In this document: positions 60,792-64,000 of the stretch, one piece after another | Layout of the letters: the number at the start of each line of letters is the position of its first letter | How positions within the stretch are numbered: the first letter of the stretch is position 1 | DNA from: JAEUOS01 sp046160545 | GTDB lineage: Bacteria; Pseudomonadota; Gammaproteobacteria; Burkholderiales; JAEUOS01 | Length of the DNA stretch: 64,000 nucleotides | Assembly: GCA_046160545.1 (NCBI GenBank) | Contig: JBJXGS010000193.1 | Location: 1-64,000 of the forward strand | Reading direction: 5' to 3' | Translations under genes and position numbers: made by a program | The notes under the pieces: model-generated | Databases searched by the model: none | What the model was told of the DNA's origin: nothing | The model's input: the letters and a program-made list of their open reading frames with translations, nothing else

Positions 60792-62050
60792 GTTTTCTCC
60801 TGCGCCTGGCAGCTTTAAGCGCATGGAACCGGCGCCTGACGCTGGGGCTACTCATGGCGTCGATCGCGCTCTCGACGGTTCTGTTGGTCGGCATCGAGCG
60901 CCTGCGCCAGGATGCGCGCGCAAGTTTCAACGAGGCGGTGTCGGGCGCCGATCTCGTGGTCGGGCCGCGCGGCAGCCCCGTGGGGCTGATCCTTTATGCG
61001 GTGTTTCGCATCGGTGCGCCAACCGACACGCTTTCGTGGGCCGCCTTCCAGAAACTCGAGCGCGACCCGGCGGTGGCCTGGGCGGTGCCGCTCTCTCTCG
61101 GTGACTCGCATCGCGGCTTCGCGGTGCTGGGTACCACCAAGACGTACTTCGAGCGCTTTCGCCACGGCGACAAGCGCCCGCTCGCCTACGCGGCCGGGCG
61201 CGGCTTCGACGGCATTTTCGAGGCCGTGATCGGCGCGGAGGTCGCCGAGCGCCTCAAGTATTCGGTCGGCGCACGCATCACGCTTGCGCACGGCACGGGC
61301 GAGGGCATGCAGGCCGAACACGCCGACAAGCCGTTCACGGTCTCCGGCATCCTGGCGCGCACCGGCACGCCGGTGGATCGCACCGTGCACGTGAGCCTGG
61401 AAGCAATCGAGGCGATCCACCTGGACTGGCGCGGCGGTGCGCCCATCCCCGGCGTGGTGATCCCGCCGGAATTCGTGCGCAAGTTCGATCTGACGCCCAA
61501 GACCATCAGCGCGGCCCTGATCGGACTTAACAGTCGCGCCGAGGTGTTCGAGGTGCAGCGGCGGCTACACGCCGAGCGTGCGGAACCCATGCTGGCCGTC
61601 CTGCCCGGCGTGGCGCTGGACGAACTCTGGCAGCTCCTGGGCACAGCCGAGCGTACGCTCGCGGTGGTGTCCGCGCTGGTGGCGCTGGTGTCGTTTGCGG
61701 GGCTGATTGCGGCCGTGCTGGCCGGACTCAACGAGCGCCGCCGCGAATTGGCCATCCTGCGCGCGGTCGGCGCCCGGCCTCGCGAGCTCACTTTGTTGCT
61801 GTTTTGCGAAGGGTTTCTGGTCACCGTTGGCGGCGTCGTCGCGGGACTGGTGGTCCTGGCGCTTGGCACGGCCGCATTCGGCGATACACTGCTCTCTGCC
61901 TACGGCGTGCAGCTCACGACCCGCCTCCTTGCCTTCGATGAGGCGCCGCTTGTCGCCGGCATCCTGGCCGCAGGGTGCCTGGCAAGCCTGGTCCCTGGGG
62001 TACGCGCCTACCGGCTTTCGCTGGCAGATGGATTGACACCGCACACATGA
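60788..62050 (+). CDS. FtsX-like ABC transporter permease
   Basis: A 420-residue permease with one N-terminal transmembrane helix (about 14-34), a large periplasmic MacB-type domain (SGADLVVGPRGSPVGLILYAV onwards, about 45-270) and three C-terminal helices (ALVALVSFAGLIAAVLAGL, LLLFCEGFLVTVGGVVAGL, and one near 390-410), with ERRRELAILRAVGARPRE between. Start and stop both overlap their neighbours (ATGA). Substrate unknown; zinc-linked by context. Confidence 0.88.
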   Translation: MSFLLRLAALSAWNRRLTLGLLMASIALSTVLLVGIERLRQDARASFNEAVSGADLVVGPRGSPVGLILYAVFRIGAPTDTLSWAAFQKLERDPAVAWAVPLSLGDSHRGFAVLGTTKTYFERFRHGDKRPLAYAAGRGFDGIFEAVIGAEVAERLKYSVGARITLAHGTGEGMQAEHADKPFTVSGILARTGTPVDRTVHVSLEAIEAIHLDWRGGAPIPGVVIPPEFVRKFDLTPKTISAALIGLNSRAEVFEVQRRLHAERAEPMLAVLPGVALDELWQLLGTAERTLAVVSALVALVSFAGLIAAVLAGLNERRRELAILRAVGARPRELTLLLFCEGFLVTVGGVVAGLVVLALGTAAFGDTLLSAYGVQLTTRLLAFDEAPLVAGILAAGCLASLVPGVRAYRLSLADGLTPHT

Positions 62051-62655
62051 GCCATTCCCACTCCACGCAACGTCGACGCTTCGCCCAGGCAATGCTGGCT
62101 GCGGCGGCTGCCGCCGTGGTCCCCGCCGGCCTGGCCCAGGAGCGCGGCGGGTTCAAGCTGGGCGACCGGCTCGCGCCGGGCACCGCGCGCAGCGGCGCCA
62201 CTTACCGCGAAATCGATTGGGAAAAGCTCGTCCCGCCGGGCTGGGACCCTGCGGCGGCCTTCAAGGGACTTGACCTTGCCAACCTGAAGGATGGCGACCC
62301 GCGCGCCATGGAAGCCATGGCGCGCGTCCAGGAAGCCTGGGACCAGGCGCCGCTGAACCAGGAGATGCACAACATCAAGGTGCGCATCCCGGGCTTTGTC
62401 GTGCCGCTGGAACGGCGCGGCACCCTGATCTACGAATTCCTGCTGGTACCCTACTTTGGCGCCTGCATCCACACCCCGCCGCCACCTGCCAACCAGATCA
62501 TCCATGTCTTCCCGGCGCGCCCGGTGACCGACGTGATCGCGATGGACCCGGTGTGGGTGAGTGGCCCGATCGAGAACAAGCGCAGCGCCACCGCCATGGG
62601 CCGCGCCGGCTACCGCATGGGCGCCGACCTGGTCACGCCGTACAAGAAGCGCTGA
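62047..62655 (+). CDS. DUF3299 family periplasmic protein
   Basis: A 202-residue protein with a Tat-like start (TQRRRFAQAMLAAAAAAVV) and the DUF3299 core: REIDWEKLVPPGWD, VRIPGFVVPLER, FLLVPYFGACIHTPPPPANQ and DVIAMDPVWVSG. The conserved Cys/His pair (GACIHTPPPPANQ) may bind metal. The family occurs with such zinc operons and its function is not established. Coupled to the permease by an ATGA overlap. Confidence 0.88.
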   Translation: MSHSHSTQRRRFAQAMLAAAAAAVVPAGLAQERGGFKLGDRLAPGTARSGATYREIDWEKLVPPGWDPAAAFKGLDLANLKDGDPRAMEAMARVQEAWDQAPLNQEMHNIKVRIPGFVVPLERRGTLIYEFLLVPYFGACIHTPPPPANQIIHVFPARPVTDVIAMDPVWVSGPIENKRSATAMGRAGYRMGADLVTPYKKR

Positions 62656-62749
62656 CCGCGAGGCCCCCGCAAGCGCCGGGGCCGCCAGTTTCTGCTATGC
62701 TCGCGCCCCCTCGCAACAAGCCCGTCCGCAGCACACGGCAAAAATCGCA

Positions 62750-63730
62750 ATGTCCGTCCAGGTTCCAGTCACCATCCTCACCGGCTTCCTAGGTGCCGGC
62801 AAGACCACGCTCCTCAACCGCATCCTGACCGAGCAGCACGGCCTGAAGATCGCGGTCATCGAGAACGAATTCGGCGAAGAGGGGATCGACAATGAGATCC
62901 TGCTGCGCGAACAGGGTCGCGAGCAGATCATCGAGATGAACAACGGCTGCATCTGCTGCACCGTGCGCGGCGACCTGGTGCGCATCCTGGGCGACTTGAA
63001 GCGCAAGCGCGACTCCGGCAAGCTGGCTTTTGACCGCGTCATCATCGAGACCACGGGCTTAGCCGATCCGGCCCCGGTGGCGCAGACCTTTTTCATCGAC
63101 GACGCGATCGCCGAGTACTACCTGCTCGACGCCGTCGTGACGGTGGTCGATGCCAAGCACGCCCAGACCCAGTTGGACGAGCACCACGAGGCACAGGAGC
63201 AGGTCGGCTTTGCCGACCGCATCCTGCTCTCCAAGGTGGACCTGGTGGGCGAAGATGAGCAGATCCGCCTGAAGGACCGCCTGAAACGCATGAACCCGCG
63301 CGCGCCGATCAAGCCCGTGCACTTCGGCAACGCGCCGATCGCCGAGGTGCTTGACATCCGCGGCTTCAACCTCAATGCGATCCTCGAAATCGACCCGGAC
63401 TTCCTCGAGGGCGATGACCACAGCCACGACGATAGCGTCAAGTCGTTCATCTACAAGACCGCCAAGCCCTTCGATTCGATGAAGCTCGAGGAATTCCTGG
63501 GCGCCATGATCCAGGTCTACGGCAAGGACATGCTGCGCTACAAGGGTGTGCTCAACGTGAGCGGGCAGAACCGGCGCGTGGTATTCCAGGGCGTGCACAT
63601 GATGATGGGCGGCGACCTGGCCAAACCCTGGGGCGAAAACGAGGCCAGAACGAGTAAAATGGTGTTCATCGGTCGCAATCTCCCGCAGGACGTCTTCATC
63701 AAGGGTCTGGAGTTGTGCACCGTCACCTGA
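62750..63730 (+). CDS. CobW/YjiA-type GTPase, putative zinc chaperone
   Basis: A 326-residue G3E GTPase (COG0523). Motifs: LTGFLGAGKTTLLNRIL (P-loop), ENEFGEEGIDNE, the metal-binding NNGCICCTVRGDLVRIL (C-x-C-C), ETTGLADPAPV, and LSKVDLVGEDEQ (the SKxD-type NKxD). A His-rich loop GDDHSHDD near 230 is typical of zinc-linked members. The C-terminal CobW_C domain ends the protein. In a Zur-type operon it probably delivers zinc to a client protein; the client is not known. Confidence 0.9.
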   Translation: MSVQVPVTILTGFLGAGKTTLLNRILTEQHGLKIAVIENEFGEEGIDNEILLREQGREQIIEMNNGCICCTVRGDLVRILGDLKRKRDSGKLAFDRVIIETTGLADPAPVAQTFFIDDAIAEYYLLDAVVTVVDAKHAQTQLDEHHEAQEQVGFADRILLSKVDLVGEDEQIRLKDRLKRMNPRAPIKPVHFGNAPIAEVLDIRGFNLNAILEIDPDFLEGDDHSHDDSVKSFIYKTAKPFDSMKLEEFLGAMIQVYGKDMLRYKGVLNVSGQNRRVVFQGVHMMMGGDLAKPWGENEARTSKMVFIGRNLPQDVFIKGLELCTVT

Positions 63731-63802
63731 AATTTCACCCGGCATGCCAGCATACGGCGGGCCGGGTCCGATTCATATCTGTCCAGGAAGCAAGGGTTCG
63801 CC

Positions 63803-64000
63803 ATGGCAGGCGCCGTCAAGTCCAAACCGCAAGCTAAGCCCCTCAGCGAGGCAGAGCTTTTGCGCATGCCCGCCAAGGATTACATGAACGAGGCGCAACT
63901 GGCCTTCTTCAAGGCGCGCCTGGAAACCCAGCGCGACGAACTCCTGGCCAACGCCGGCGAGACTTCTGAGCACCTGCGCGAGACCCCTTCGGTTCCTGAC
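63803..64000 (+). CDS. dksA: RNA polymerase-binding transcription factor DksA (5' part)
   Basis: The ATG at 63803 has an AGGAAG..AAGGG-type ribosome site, and 66 codons reach the window edge. The visible part has LSEAELLRMPAKDYMNEAQL and AFFKARLETQRDELLANAGE, the N-terminal helices of DksA, followed by TSEHLRETPSVPD. The coiled coil and zinc finger lie beyond the edge, so it cannot be told whether this is the Cys4 zinc form or a zinc-free paralogue of the kind often placed in Zur operons. Confidence 0.9.
   Translation, partial: MAGAVKSKPQAKPLSEAELLRMPAKDYMNEAQLAFFKARLETQRDELLANAGETSEHLRETPSVPD

Overview
The window is GC-rich, densely packed chromosomal DNA from a bacterium that looks like a betaproteobacterium. 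The signs are an SAH riboswitch ahead of ahcY-metF, a Bug-type (tripartite tricarboxylate) binding protein next to CaiB/BaiF CoA transferases, a DUF3683 FAD/Fe-S oxidoreductase, an NDUFA9-like epimerase, a PEP-CTERM-type surface protein, and the lpoA-yraN-dolP/rsmI block. I cannot name a genus. No rRNA, tRNA, CRISPR array or intact mobile element was found. Most genes overlap by a few bases (ATGA or GTGA) or are tightly spaced.

Layout. 1-2.3 kb: the tail of a small operon (MFS_2 transporter, DUF3833 lipoprotein, SDR, NTF2-like protein) of the kind linked to photo-oxidative stress and membrane-lipid change. 2.3-7.8 kb: envelope genes (dolP, yraN, lpoA, rlpA), rsmI and ubiE. 7.8-12.3 kb: htpX between two paralogous PilZ-like proteins. 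12.4-19.4 kb: a giant FAD/Fe-S oxidoreductase behind an FNR-type palindrome, a YqaA membrane protein, ilvA and a PEP-CTERM-like protein. 19.4-36.2 kb: housekeeping and miscellaneous genes (sulfatase-fold membrane enzyme, ttcA, pteridine reductase, MidA-like methyltransferase, dihaem cytochrome, PhoD, GST, Tam, EF-hand protein, cca, slt, 5-FTHF cyclo-ligase, class V aminotransferase).

36.2-42.7 kb holds the most unusual gene group: an adenylate cyclase-FHA protein facing an operon for a secreted protein, a CsgG-like protein and a transmembrane Ser/Thr kinase, plus a divergent coiled-coil membrane protein. The kinase carries two T-x-x-D motifs in an N-lobe insert, which an FHA domain could read. 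Its extracytoplasmic half seems to resemble the secreted partner.

42.7-46.4 kb is the methyl cycle (metF, ahcY, metK), with a promoter and SAH riboswitch before ahcY-metF. 46.4-52 kb carries two LpxL-type acyltransferases, dapF (apparently lengthened by a palindromic insertion), DUF484, xerC and rlmI. 52-55.6 kb is a two-CoA-transferase plus Bug-receptor operon. 55.6-58.8 kb is a decayed accessory island: fragments of MAPEG, IS3-family orfA and VOC genes, then a methyltransferase, a TauE/SafE permease and an SRA-HNH protein that is probably a modification-dependent (type IV) restriction enzyme, with a strong terminator in its leader. 59-64 kb is a zinc-homeostasis operon: Zur-like regulator, DUF2796/ZrgA, an ABC transporter, DUF3299, a CobW GTPase, then dksA cut by the window edge.
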